Source of the DNA: Septoria linicola
Taxonomy: Eukaryota > Ascomycota > Dothideomycetes > Mycosphaerellales > Mycosphaerellaceae
Assembly (NCBI GenBank): GCA_024114885.1
Contig: CP099422.1
Span: 2,170,001-2,234,000, forward strand
Direction of reading: 5' to 3'
Length of the DNA stretch: 64,000 nt
Shown: positions 21,258-31,442 of the stretch, one piece after another
How the letters are laid out: every line of letters starts with the position of its first letter
Numbering within the stretch: the stretch's first letter is position 1
Made by a program: the position numbers and the translations under genes
The notes under the pieces: model-generated
What the model saw: the letters and a program-made list of their open reading frames with translations, nothing else
The model's database searches: none
What the model was told of the DNA's origin: nothing

Positions 21258-22732
21258 ATGGTGCGCAACATCTTGCTCTTCTCGGGCTCGTCGCACCCGC
21301 AGCTGGTGGACGGAATTTGCACACACCTGGGCATTCCACCAGCTAACATTGAACTCTCCAAGTTCAGTGTCGGCGAGACGCGAGTAGAGGTTGGCGAGAG
21401 TGTTCGCGGCAAGGATGTCTTCATTGTGCAGACAGCCTGCTCACGTCCGCCAAGCCCCAACCACAAGGGAGCTACAAGTCTCAATGATGGCCTCATGGAG
21501 CTGCTCATTACCATCTCAGCATGCAAGACCGCCTCTGCAAAGCGGGTGACGGCAGTTCTGCCACTTTTCCCATACAGCCGGCAGAGTGATCTGCCATACA
21601 ACAAAGTGGGCGCACCTCTGGCGAGAATGCCCGCAAAGACGGAGAACGGGAAATACACATTCGAATCTCGACCCACCACGCCTGGTCCTGGGCAGAGGCC
21701 TCGCGATGATAAACTGGAGCGACAGTTGAACGGTCTGAAGGTGAACGGTGACCTCCACATGCCGAGGAGAAAAGACACTCTTGAGAGTGTACAAAGTGAG
21801 ACCTCCAATCACTCAGCTCCAACGAGTGCAGGAGGCTACCACGGCACGAATGGAATCACATCTTCGCCTGTCGCTACATCGAGCAGTCACCCGATTCCGT
21901 CTTTCAGCAGGGAGAGCAGCACCGCTCACCCGCCAGACTTCAAGCCCCAAAGAGGATACAAGCAGTGGGTCGCACAGGCCGGCACTCTGATCGCTGATCT
22001 CCTTACGTGTGCTGGCGCTGACCACGTCATCACGATGGACCTGCACGATCCCCAGTACCAGGGATTCTTCGACATTCCAGTGGACAACCTTTACGGACGT
22101 CACTTGCTACGTAGATACATCACACACCAGATTCTCCCACAACATGGGGGCGTCGAAGAGTGCGTGATTGTGTCTCCAGATGCTGGTGGCGCGAAGCGAG
22201 CCACTTCGATCGCAGATAGTCTGGGGATGGACTTTGCACTCATCCACAAGGAGCGGAGAAGTCCCAACGTGCCAAGCTCAACAGAGCCGCACCAGAACTC
22301 TGCACTACTGCTGGTCGGAAAGGTGAAGGATAGGGTGTGCATTCTCGTCGATGACTTGGCAGACACTTCGAACACTATCACTCGTGCTGCGAAGCTGCTC
22401 AAGAGACAGGGTGCCAGCAAGGTCTTTGCACTGGTAACCCACGGTGTGCTGAGCGGCGATGGTGTTGATCGCATCTTCCATTCGGGACTGGACAGGGTTA
22501 TCGTCACCAACACAGTGCCACAAGAAGAGCACGTGCGTAGGATCGAGGAACTCGCTGTCCAGCATGGACGCCCACAGGATGCCCGAAAGCTTGAAGTCCT
22601 CGAGGTGGCCGGCGTCTTCGCCGAGGTAGGTTGGTTCAACGAACAATGCAGTACCAGTGCTAACAGCATCACTAGGCAATCCGTAGAGTTCATCACGGAG
22701 AAAGCATCAGCGTGCTCTTCCAGTACGACTAG
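21258..22732 (+). CDS. Ribose-phosphate pyrophosphokinase (PRPP synthetase) subunit
   Basis: Exons 21258-22625 and 22676-22732 give 474 aa; splicing the 50-nt intron restores the family C-terminus AIRRVHHGESISVLFQYD. It makes PRPP from ribose-5-phosphate and ATP for nucleotide, His and Trp synthesis. Visible motifs are FSVGETRVEVGESVRGKDV, FPYSRQS (ATP loop), DLHDPQYQGFFDIPVDNLY at about residue 260 (Mg2+ and catalytic flexible-loop region), VSPDAGGAKRA, and the PRPP-binding CILVDDLADTSNTI at about 360. An insertion of roughly 110 residues (about 125-235), low-complexity and Ser/Pro-rich, splits the N-terminal half. It corresponds in kind to the non-homologous regions of yeast Prs1/Prs5, so this is probably a regulatory or heteromeric subunit rather than the compact Prs2/3/4 type. 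Start chosen at MVRNILLFSGSSHPQL, the family start. Confidence 0.93.
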
Positions 22733-23441
22733 CAGCCGCAACCGGACAGTGCGCGAGGTGCTTGTCCTCAGCGGTTGCTGTCGACATCTTCGAGAAGGGG
22801 CAAGAAGTCAGTACTGAATAGTCCCGACCTCCTGGGCATGATTGGATTAGGCCTTGACTGAGGCGTTGGTAGCAAAAGTCCATGCTTTTCTGAGCCTTCA
22901 GAGATAGTCTGCGGAGATCTTGGGCATGGGCGAACCGGTCTTCGTTCAGGACTAAACATAACTCGATTCCGCTTGACCGGCAAGCCGCGATTCGGAGACA
23001 CGACTCTCATCTAAAGCTCAAAATCATGACTCCGTGATGAAACGTCTAATGTTCACCTGCCGCGTCCATCGTCGAGCTGTCACCGACATTGTGGTGACAC
23101 TTGTGATCTTCCGATCTTGCACAGCCTACAAGAGCGTCTTGCGATGCCCTAAGCACTATCTGAGATTCCAAGACATGGCATCGATCGGGCCTAATAATTG
23201 GTCTGTCCGGCGCAGACTCTACTGTATTCCCGCCAGATCTCTGGCATTGGGGACTAGAGGTCGCTCCGCTCGCTACCTGGCTAAATATTCGGCAGTCATC
23301 CAAGTGAGTTGCTCAAGACATCTAGCCTCCGTGCCAAGAGACCTGCCTAGGGAGATGTGCAACCCGAATATTGTATATGATTGACGAGCTGTCTCACGAA
23401 ACAAAGAAGGCCATTTTCTCTCACAGTCTCCAAAACATTCC
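22733..23441. other. Intergenic region
   Basis: This 709-bp stretch lies between convergent genes. No recognisable coding sequence was found. Confidence 0.5.
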
Positions 23442-24026
23442 CTATACGAGATAAAATTGCCTGCTCCCGGATGACGCTACGTTTCCAGACGACAGTGACG
23501 GCAGGATGCCAAGATTGTTCGCAGCCCACGCAAGTCCTGCAGCTGCGATCGTAGCCGCTGCGAGCTCTGTCCGAGGATTGAGAATCTTGCTTCTTGTATT
23601 TTGGCTCTGGTCGACGCTATGCCTCTGCACAACTTGCGAGGCAGGGGGAATGTTTGGCTTCGCAGAATGTGTTTGCTTGGTGGGAGCACCCTCCAGACGT
23701 CCTACTAGGAGGCCCTACATGATCTCACTGGCATCTTCAGAATGGCCTACATCCTCGTAGGCGGCAGTAGAGTCCGTGCCGGCGACTTCGAGGAGAACTT
23801 CCTTGCCACCAGGGTGGTCTCTGAGGTATTCTGTCACGTTGTAGACTACCTAGCATTAGCTCAGAACAACAGCCAGAGCACATGTCTCATTACCTTGTCC
23901 GTGGATCACGATCCAGCAGTCCTGCTTGGAATTGTGCTCCGACACTTCGTCCTTGTTGTAAGTCTTGTCACCAGCATCGTTCTTCCATTTCGCCTTAAGC
24001 TCCTTGCGATCTGATGAAGACTCCAT
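23442..24026 (-). pseudogene. Cytochrome b5 with in-frame stop
   Basis: Exons 24026-23894 and 23845-23442 encode a cytochrome b5. It begins MESSSDRKELK, has the domain start YNKDEVSEHNSKQDCWIVIHG, the first haem ligand in HPGG, and the second His in DVGHSEDA. Directly after SEIM a TAG (23717-23715) interrupts the frame. The same frame then continues GLLVGRLEGAP for a further 90 codons to a hydrophobic Ala-rich C-terminal segment (AAATIAAAGLAWAAN), which would be the membrane anchor. No intron with usable GT..AG ends and frame removes the TAG. The encoded truncated protein (87 aa) keeps both haem ligands but loses the last helix and anchor. A CAG-to-TAG change is the simplest origin. Readthrough or a sequencing error are alternatives. 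Its neighbours are a dead P450 and a truncated regulator. Confidence 0.72.
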
Positions 24027-24805
24027 CGTGGTAAGTGCCTTTGCTGTGTTGATGAATGAGCAGGCTAGTTCTTTGCAAGTGTCTGAGACATCGAGAGACC
24101 ACACTTTAGAGTACTAGACAATATGAGTGCCATGTCAGTGGCGGTCGGAGCTGACTAGTGTGCGTGTGAACGCCCGGCTGCGACCGTCATTGCCCAACAT
24201 TGACCACCAGGTTCGAAGCCATTGTGCATTTCCACATGGCTGTGACGCTGCTAACACCCAACTGCGACATTCGGCCGTTTCCATATGCATCTTGTTTGCG
24301 CGGAAATTGAGGCCATGATCGGTCGTGGAACAATGCAGTCGGTTCATGATGCACTACGCGATCGTACTGGTTGTGCATTCATCTCAACACACCTCGTACT
24401 TCCACGGCACAAGGCGTCGGTGTTCTCGCATGTTGCATCCTCCGACGTCCTGCAGACCTGTTGTGGTGGGAGAAATGTGAAGAACTCAAAATAAGGTTTG
24501 CCGATAGACCCGGCCGATCCTCGAGACCAATCAGACCGCACGAATGTCTCTCGGGTCTCTTGCTCCTTGCATGCTTCTGAACTGTCTGCTGCAAACTTCA
24601 CGGTTCAGACTAATTGGTCACGACGGTGCCATACGTGCGTATTCCAAGAGACATTACCGGCGCGATGGCCATGCAGAATGTTGGGCTTACCATGTGCATT
24701 CCTGCCCGCGGCGTCTGAGATGACATCAATCCATGATGAACATGCACCTATATTGCAGCTAGGAGAAGATGTCTTTCAGAGCTATCGGTGCTCACTCGAA
24801 GGGCC
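24027..24805. other. Intergenic region between decayed genes
   Basis: This 779-bp stretch lies between divergent pseudogenes and presumably held both promoters. A tRNA B-box-like GGTTCGAAGCC near 24211 has no A box or folding partner. No gene is supported. Confidence 0.5.
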
Positions 24806-26465
24806 ATGGCGACAAACAAGAGCTTCCACTTCGACGGCAGTCAAGATCAGAGACTAGCATTTGATGTAGATATATCGAATATCTCTGATCTAGCCGGACT
24901 AAGACAGGTCATTGGTTCTAGCTGTGCAGTGGTCAAACCAGAGGGTAAGCAAGAGTCGCAACGTGAAGACATTTTGGAGTGCTGATTTAGGGTATCAGGA
25001 CTTTCCTTCCACTGTGATGACGATCTCTTGGAAGATGTATCCGATGTCGAAGCTGCAGCAGGATCGATTGCTATAAAAGTTGATGGCTACCCTGTGCGAA
25101 CTGTGCCGGGCCCTGCAGGGCTTCCTCTTGTCGGGAACTACTTTGAGGGTGCGTCAAATGCCATTGTGTCTGCGCAAAAGTTACTGACGTGAGCAGTTTA
25201 TCCTGACCACCTTGGTAATAACCAACGCCTATTCGAGAAATTTGGACCAATCTTCAAGACTAGCAGCATGGGACAGACCGTGTGCCAAACGAATGACCCT
25301 GAGTTGGCAGACATATGCTTCGCTGAGTCTGACTTCTTTTCCAAAGAGAACACACCTGAGCATCCGCTCTATCCCATCAAGCAACAAATGGCGGGCGTTT
25401 TCCTTGCCGATACCTCCCACCCTTCATGGAAGGTGGTACACAAATTCTTGCCTCCTGCTCTAGGACCCAAAGCTGTGCGACACTACGCAATCGCTATGAA
25501 CGAATGCTGCAAAGAGTCGTATCCAGTCTTCGACGAGCTAGAAGCCAAGAATGAGGCATGGAACGTCTATCAATTCATGCTCAAACTGAGTTCCGGCACT
25601 ATTGGCAAGATCATGCTAGGACAAGACTTCGAGCACTTCTCTAGCGTTGATGCGCCGCTCCACATGATGGTGCTTGCAATGGCTGAAGTGCTATCCATCA
25701 ACAAGAAGATCTCCAGCCGAGGCGAGTGGTATTCTCATCTTCCCTTCGGCGATCCAGCACGGCTCAAGAATCTGCAGAAGTACATGGCAGAATTCATTGA
25801 ACAGAGCATTCGAGATGCGAAGTCCAGCGGGACTGAGGACTTACCACTACAGGACGCCGCACTGAGAGCGTCGAATGTGATTGGTCTGTATGCCCTCAAG
25901 CCATGCTGATCGAGAGTTATTAGCTGATCTTGTATATACTATCTGGTGCGTGCAACTGACTCCACGGGTCAACAACTACCCAAGGAAAATCTGCTGGCCG
26001 CCGTGACTGTCGCGTGTGGTGCAGGCTTCACGACCACATCCTCTCTACTGTCATGGTGCATATACGGCCTCGTAACTTATCCTGGAATGCAAGCACCGCT
26101 TTTGCAAGAGCTCGTGAATCACGGGATCAACGATGTTGACAACATAACTGCAGACCAGATTGACGAACTCCCGATGCTCGGCAAGTTCATTAAAGAGATG
26201 CAGAGACGTCATAACCCTTCTTACCAGCCTGGTCGTACTGCGCAACAGGATCTCATTCTGCCAGGAGGCTACCAAGTCAAGAAGGGAACTGTTGTCATCT
26301 GTGCGATACATCACATCTCCAACAACCCTAAAATCTGGGACAATCCGAATAATTTCGACCCAGACCGTTGCTGCACTCCAAGCAAAATGTGCACTAGCGC
26401 ACCCGTCTGAATACTTCTATTTCGAAATTGCACTTCGATCTTGCTGTCCTGCCTCCTGTCGTTGA
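24806..26465 (+). pseudogene. Cytochrome P450 pseudogene
   Basis: Exons 24806-24944, 24999-25148 and 25197 onward read as a P450. The proline-rich hinge is VRTVPGPAGLPLVGNYFE. The region continues LFEKFGPIFK; the I-helix is AGFTTTSSLLSWCIYGL, with a Thr run in place of the canonical AGxxTT. A substrate-side LILPGGYQVKKGT and FDPDR follow. The frame breaks at about 25898 (ALK to HADRELLADL) and again at about 25947 (TIW to RATDSTGQQLP), restoring the original frame, and a third time after FDPDR at about 26370. Downstream, HPSEYFYFEIALRSC is a degraded version of the haem-binding loop (FxxGxRxC) with key Gly residues lost, and nothing recognisable follows it. With three shifts and a damaged haem loop this cannot make a working enzyme. 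The family is unknown; secondary metabolism or detoxification is likely. Confidence 0.78.
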
Positions 26466-26592
26466 CAACTCGTGAGCCTCAGGCTTGACTTTGACGCCAA
26501 GAGACCGTTGCCGAAAGTCGACCTCTCTTTCCACTTCCACTAATGGTACCAATCTAGATGACGCTCATGCGTCAACCAGCTCCAAGAGGTCC

Positions 26593-27703
26593 ATGAGTTT
26601 TCACGGCTCCCCCTGTGATGCTTGCAGGCGACGCCGTGTGAAATGCAATGCCGCCCAGCCGTGCCAGCGTTGCACCAAAAGCGGCATCTCCTGCTCGTAT
26701 GGCAGTGCAACCAGCCGGTCTTCGTCTGTGTCATACGTTCGCCACTTGGAAAATCGCGTGGCCGAGCTTGAGGCACAATGGAACCGACAGTCACCTTCCG
26801 CAGCAAGTACGCAACACATTTCGATAGGTTCGGCAATTGTTGAACATCTTCGCAGTTCAGTCAAGGTCTCAGGCTTCTGACCAAGAGCCTTCCATAGCAT
26901 CGGGTGACGATTACGTGTACGTAGTTCCGCCGTCGTCCTCAAACAACTTCTATGGATGTCTTTCTGGGTTTGGAGTATTGCGACATGTGGGAGATATGAT
27001 TAATCTGACACCTCCAACCCCACAAGACGCTTCTCACGGCCATCAATTGGTCGAAGCTCTCGAGTGCTCGGCTTTCAAACCACCACTTGCTGAGACGACA
27101 AAGCACATGATACAGTCGCCGCTGAGAGATGTGGTCATAAAACTGTCACGGTCCGCTTTCGACGATGCACTACTCTGCCATAATTGTGTAAATCAGGCGG
27201 AATTCAATCAACACTTGAATCGGCTCTATGACCTCGGTCCAGAAGCCTCCTCTGCAGACGATCGACACTTCCTCGCCCTCGTCTATGGTCTGTGTGCACT
27301 TGGCAGAAGATGTCAGCCCATGACAGCGGAAGACACGATAAATGAAGCTGGCCTGAAAATCCGACTCAAGGGGTGCGTTTGCTCGGATACTGCGAGGGGA
27401 ATATACATACTGACAAAAGAAAGATCAGGCTATTTCCACATGAGCTGCGGGTTGCTTGATCACACGAGACACCCTTCGCTTGACTCTATCCGAGCCATGA
27501 TTGTGCAAGCCAAGTACTTGCAATCGGCATCTATGCTGTCGCGTGCATACTCAAGGATCTGCGTCGGAGTCGCGGCAGCCCTGCGTATGGGGCTACACGT
27601 GTCAGACTTGTCTTCACCAGAGCACTACAATGCACACCAGCGCTGTCAGCGCCGCCGTGTGTTCGCTGTTCTGAATATGATGGACACCTATGCAAGTGAT
27701 TGA
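26593..27703 (+). pseudogene. Zn2Cys6 transcription factor, C-terminally truncated
   Basis: Exons 26593-26806 and 26856-27703 join through a 49-nt intron to 353 aa. A complete Zn2Cys6 binuclear cluster starts at residue 8 (CDACRRRRVKCN, PCQRC and SGISC). A short coiled-coil linker follows (HLENRVAELEAQ). The fungal-specific middle homology region is present: YLQSASMLSRAYSRICVGVA, then ALRMGLHV, then RRRVFAVLNMMDTYA. The frame ends at TGA 27701-27703 just after this motif, about where other family members continue for several hundred residues. No continuation is seen in any frame before the next gene. A segment at 27376-27431 has GTGCGT..GATCAG ends like an intron, but splicing it breaks the frame. 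Its position beside a broken P450 suggests the local regulator of a lost cluster. Confidence 0.72.
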
Positions 27704-27938
27704 CTATACTTGGATGTGGCCGTGTGCTATGCCTATTGAACCTCGACACTAATCTTGAGAGCAGATTCCATTCATTGAGCGAGCGACTGACTACACACCA
27801 CAATCCACGAATATCAAACTCAATGAAACCATCACTACCATTCCCTACCGTTCCCTCCACTCCAGATCGACCTTCCAAGCGCGTCCGCTTCAAGCCCTCC
27901 CCAACCTACTCTGCTCCTCATCCTCCAAGGAGAGTAAT

Positions 27939-28318
27939 CTAAACAACATCGGTCTTCTTAGGAATGCAGTTCTGACACTCATCAAAGTTCGCCGCAGTAC
28001 CAGCAGCAGATCCAACACAAGCCAAATCAGCAGCTGGGTTGGCGCCAGCTTCGATAACGGCGGCGCCGCAGGAGGCGCCGGTGCCGACGAGGTGGAGGGC
28101 GCACTCTGTGAGAAAGACAAAGTCAGTCATTGTACTGTGTTGTACTGTGCTGTTGTGGTGGTGAAGGAGGAGAAGGGGCGAGACTCACTGAAGAGATCCT
28201 CCTTGGAGCATCCTGGTGGGAGGCTGATGAGGACGTGGCCTTCCTCGCGGGTCTGGAGGGCTGGCATGGCGGAGGCGATGGCCGCGAGGGCGAGGGTGGA
28301 GATGGTAATGAACTGCAT
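27939..28318 (-). CDS. Small secreted cysteine-rich protein
   Basis: Exons 28318-28189 and 28105-27939 give 98 aa. A signal peptide (MQFITISTLALAAIASAMPA) precedes about 78 mature residues with six cysteines (PPGC, KCAL, GASCG, DLACV, DECQ, NCIP), enough for three disulfides. The spacing and the NPAADLAC and FDECQNC pattern resemble a fungal calcium-binding-protein-like/Cys-rich secreted family, but this is weak. Size, secretion signal and Cys content make it an effector candidate. It sits next to the decayed P450/TF block. A TATA-like ATATAAG lies at 28444-28450, about 126 bp upstream of the start. Confidence 0.78.
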
Positions 28319-30048
28319 TTTGATTGTTTGGGGTGTTTGGACTGTGAAGTCGATGTTTGTGAGTTGTGGAGTGTGTTGGTGGTTGTTTTGAGTGAAGGCT
28401 GTTGTGCTGATGAGAAGTGCTATTGAGGAGGCATTGCTGTCTTCTTATATGCGTTTCTGACAGTGGTAGGACATGGCTGGTCTGGCAATGTTGAAGATGA
28501 TGATGCTCATCCAACACCGCCCGTTTGGCAGCAACACGAGAGATGCATCCTACGAAACGTAATGGACATGCTCGTCCTTCCTCTCATCGCTACGAATCTG
28601 CCCACGCTCACGACGAACATCGGAGATGTCAGAGAGTTGCATCCATGGTGCTCCTTCGTCGAGGGCTCACCCTCATCTGCGTTTGACAAATGCCTCGCTT
28701 TCGACTCTCAAGGAGGTATAACGTTGATGGAGAACCAACAGAAGGATTGCAGCGAGCCATACTAGTACTGTGACGCTCGGGTGTCGGAGATATTGTGCGA
28801 GGTCAATGAGCTCACGCTATCTTTGTGCAAGGTCTTGCGTACATACGCGGGAATGGGAGAGAGAAGACGACCGGCGTACCATGGCTATTCTTGCTCGGAT
28901 TACCATTGATGAAGCATCGCGTGCTACCGGACCGAGCGTCGACATGCTCTGACTCTCCTCGTGGTTTTGTCGCGTTGTTGAGCATGTATGTGGAGTCCAA
29001 ACACCTCGTATTGTTGGGGATCTTCTTCTACTACCAATAGTTCTCCTAGGCCCCATATTGACATCTGCAAGTGCTGTACTACTGCAGATTGCTGACTAGC
29101 GCTGGACAACCATGAGATCATGGCAAGCACGAGGGCTCACGTCTGTGGTTGAATGGTACACTGGCTGGCGGAGAAAGGAGAAGTTGGAGTCTCGGAGCTA
29201 GAGTAAGACACTAGAGAGCGCGAGCCAAACATCGAGCCTCTTCTGAATGACTGCCATCGAAGTGACTTAGTTTTATGGTTCCCATACTCTCTATCTTGAG
29301 CGCTCATTGCTGCCGCGACGTGCGCAGGTCCGCTGGCGTAGACGATGGTAGAGCATACACGATGCGTCGTGCAATCATAATCGCGTAGGTGAATGTCCTG
29401 TTGAGCGTGCCCATTGTACGAAATGTCGATGCAACCTGGTACTGTTACGCCAAGGCTAGCGTGAGCATGTATCACATGAATATTTCCTAACTGGGACTGT
29501 GCCACATTTCCGGTTGTCGGCAACGAAGCCAGATCCTTCGTCTCCTTCAATACGAAAGCAACCACAATATGCAGCGTGGAGTGCCATCGAGGTGCAGGAA
29601 CGAGGCTTGCCCGAAGCTTAGCAAAGCTTATTCGAAAATGCCGCACCGCTTGCGTAACTTTATCAGATCTTCGCCACGACTGAGGGACCAACGGAGTTAC
29701 TGGCTAGGATGCTATGATCAATAGCAGGATCCTGTCCTTCAAACCTATAGATGAACAGCATCCTTCGCCTTGTTGGCATGACGAAGTCTGCAGCAGGAAG
29801 CTGAACCCGGTGCAAGGTGGGCCAGCGAACCAGCTCAATTGTTCACCGAAACCCACGGACATCGTCATGAGATCGTCTGCACTCGTGACGATGCATGTTT
29901 CTGGCGACTTGGTTGTCGCACTCGCAGATAATGAAGGGCGTCGCCGACTGACTCCCTTGACGATGTTCAGAAGCGCGTAGACCAGACTCTTCGATTTTTC
30001 GCATCGCATCGACCTGACTTTCACAAATCACACAGCGCATCAAACATC
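28319..30048. other. Long intergenic region
   Basis: This 1.7-kb stretch holds the promoter of the small secreted protein and the leader of the micro-protein at 30049. A 184-codon open frame on the minus strand (29691-29137) has no domain, no conserved pattern and ordinary composition, so I do not call it. Confidence 0.5.
28444..28450 (-). promoter_or_regulatory. TATA-like element of the secreted protein
   Basis: ATATAAG on the minus strand, about 126 bp upstream of the start at 28318. Motif-based. Confidence 0.35.
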
Positions 30049-30234
30049 ATGGGTTGCGGCAGTTCCAAGCAAGCCTACGATGATCCCAACGCATATGCTG
30101 GCAAGCCGATGGCAGGAGGAGCTGCTCCTCCACCACAGGGCCAGGTAGCACAACCACAGCAAGGAGCCAAACCCGCCGGCCGGGGTCGCAAGGCGGCGAA
30201 GAACTTGGGCTTCATCAGCATGCTCGCCGGATAG
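30049..30234 (+). CDS. Micro-protein with N-myristoylation/palmitoylation signal
   Basis: A 61-aa open frame begins MGCGSSK, a textbook N-myristoylation motif (Gly2, Ser6, Lys7) with Cys3 available for palmitoylation, the dual lipid signature of membrane-anchored signalling proteins. The middle is Pro/Gln/Ala-rich (APPPQGQVAQPQQGAKPAG), then a basic patch GRGRKAAK and a hydrophobic NLGFISMLAG end. No longer spliced form is obvious. The family is not recognised. Coding status is inferred from the N-terminal signal and the compositional order rather than from homology. It is convergent with RRP7 (stop to stop, 272 bp). Confidence 0.5.
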   Translation: MGCGSSKQAYDDPNAYAGKPMAGGAAPPPQGQVAQPQQGAKPAGRGRKAAKNLGFISMLAG

Positions 30235-30506
30235 TGAGACAACATTGCCGAGGTTCGTCACAATCCTCGAATGGCTCATGAAGTGGAACTGATAGGTCAC
30301 AGTGGTGCTCGGTCGAGGGTCGAGCGGGCGGTCGGCTTTCCCTGAGCCATCAGAGGAGAGATTATCCTAAGTGACGTGGGTCGCATTGCATCGCAAGTGA
30401 TGGAATCGTACGCATGATGAGTACTGGGCGAGGGCAGAGGGTCCTTGGGCGTTAGGTACAGCACACGCAGCGTCATGGTAGTGGAAATCCCTCCCTGCGG
30501 CGAACG

Positions 30507-31442
30507 TTACTCGGGCCTTAGTTTGCCTCGCCGCTTTCTCATCTCCTCGACTCTCCTGCGATCTTCCTCGAACTTGTGCACCAAGCCCTGCTGCTCCTCC
30601 TTTCTCTTTTCTCTTGTCTGGAAGCGGTAGAAGTCCTCCTTGATCCTGCTCTTCTCCCGCTTCTTGAACTCTTCTTCTTTCGCTCTTGCTTCTTCCGCAC
30701 GACCCGGACCTTGCCTGCCACCTCTCGTGACTGTGATGAATCCATCAGCATCCGGCTCGTTGCGCAGACGCGCGAGCTGTTTCGCACGGGCTTCTTCCTG
30801 CGCCGCGAACGAGGCCATGAATGCATCCACACTATCCTGCAGCGCTGCATGATCGGGAAAGCGCAGCGCGTGGTGGGTCTTGTATCGAGCACTTCCCAAG
30901 CTTGGCAAGTTGATCAGACCTTCTCCCCAGGTAATCTCAGCTTTGGACTTGATTGCCCGCTTGGCTTCTTTCATCGCCAGTTTCGCAGATTCCTGGTCGA
31001 CAAACGTGACAATGGCCGAGCTGCCACTTCGTCGCACATGTCGGTCCCACACTTCAGGCAACGCTCCTGCTTCCGTCGCGCCTTCCTCGTCCGTGACATC
31101 CCTCTTGCGCTTCTTGCCAGATTGTACGGCAGGCGCAACTGGTGCAGATATTCCCTTGCCAACGCGGGCTCCTTCGAAAGCCACACTTTCCACTCGAGCG
31201 CCGCCCAATTGTGACGCGAACAGATGCTTCACGTGCGCCTCAGTAGTATCGACGGGCACATTGACCAGGAATACCTCGCGTGGAGTGGATTCCGAGGGCA
31301 CTTTGGGCGCATTTGGTCGCAGGTAGAGATAGTGTGTCGCATGCTGGGCATAAGACGCTTTCGGCGTAAGTTGCAAAGGAAGAACCACAAAATCGTTAAC
31401 TGTCGACGCTATCGAGCTTTTGGCGGGCGGTTTGGGTACCAT
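30507..31442 (-). CDS. RRP7: Ribosomal RNA-processing protein 7
   Basis: A single exon encodes 311 aa. The N-terminal half holds an RRM-like domain (REVFLVNVPVDTTEAHVKHL at about 55-75, then SSAIVTFVDQESAKLAMK at about 140-157). The C-terminal half matches the Rrp7 C-terminal domain: WGEGL, then DSVDAFMASFAAQEEA, then ADGFITVTRGGR, ending in a long basic helix (KREKSRIKEDFYRFQTREKR). Rrp7 works with Utp22 and the CURI/UTP-C module in pre-40S rRNA processing in the nucleolus. Start at MVPKPPAKSS is the first ATG of the frame. A basic patch GKKRKRD probably serves nuclear import. Confidence 0.9.
   Translation of the reverse strand: MVPKPPAKSSIASTVNDFVVLPLQLTPKASYAQHATHYLYLRPNAPKVPSESTPREVFLVNVPVDTTEAHVKHLFASQLGGARVESVAFEGARVGKGISAPVAPAVQSGKKRKRDVTDEEGATEAGALPEVWDRHVRRSGSSAIVTFVDQESAKLAMKEAKRAIKSKAEITWGEGLINLPSLGSARYKTHHALRFPDHAALQDSVDAFMASFAAQEEARAKQLARLRNEPDADGFITVTRGGRQGPGRAEEARAKEEEFKKREKSRIKEDFYRFQTREKRKEEQQGLVHKFEEDRRRVEEMRKRRGKLRPE

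Noticed and set aside
23715..23717. Reassigned TAG codon as an explanation of the two in-frame TAGs (also 59309)
   Set aside because: Several other genes here end naturally in TAG (scytalone dehydratase, PRPP synthetase, FAS1, C2 protein), so the code is standard.
24205..24225. GGTTCGAAGCC, like a tRNA B box
   Set aside because: No A box, anticodon arm or acceptor stem can be read around it.
27376..27431. 56-nt GTGCGT..GATCAG segment in the Zn2Cys6 gene as an intron
   Set aside because: Removing it breaks the reading frame into the well-conserved YLQSASML region, so it is kept as exon despite good-looking ends.
29137..29691. 184-codon open frame on the minus strand
   Set aside because: No start context, domain, signal peptide or splice pattern; its composition resembles the neighbouring non-coding frames.
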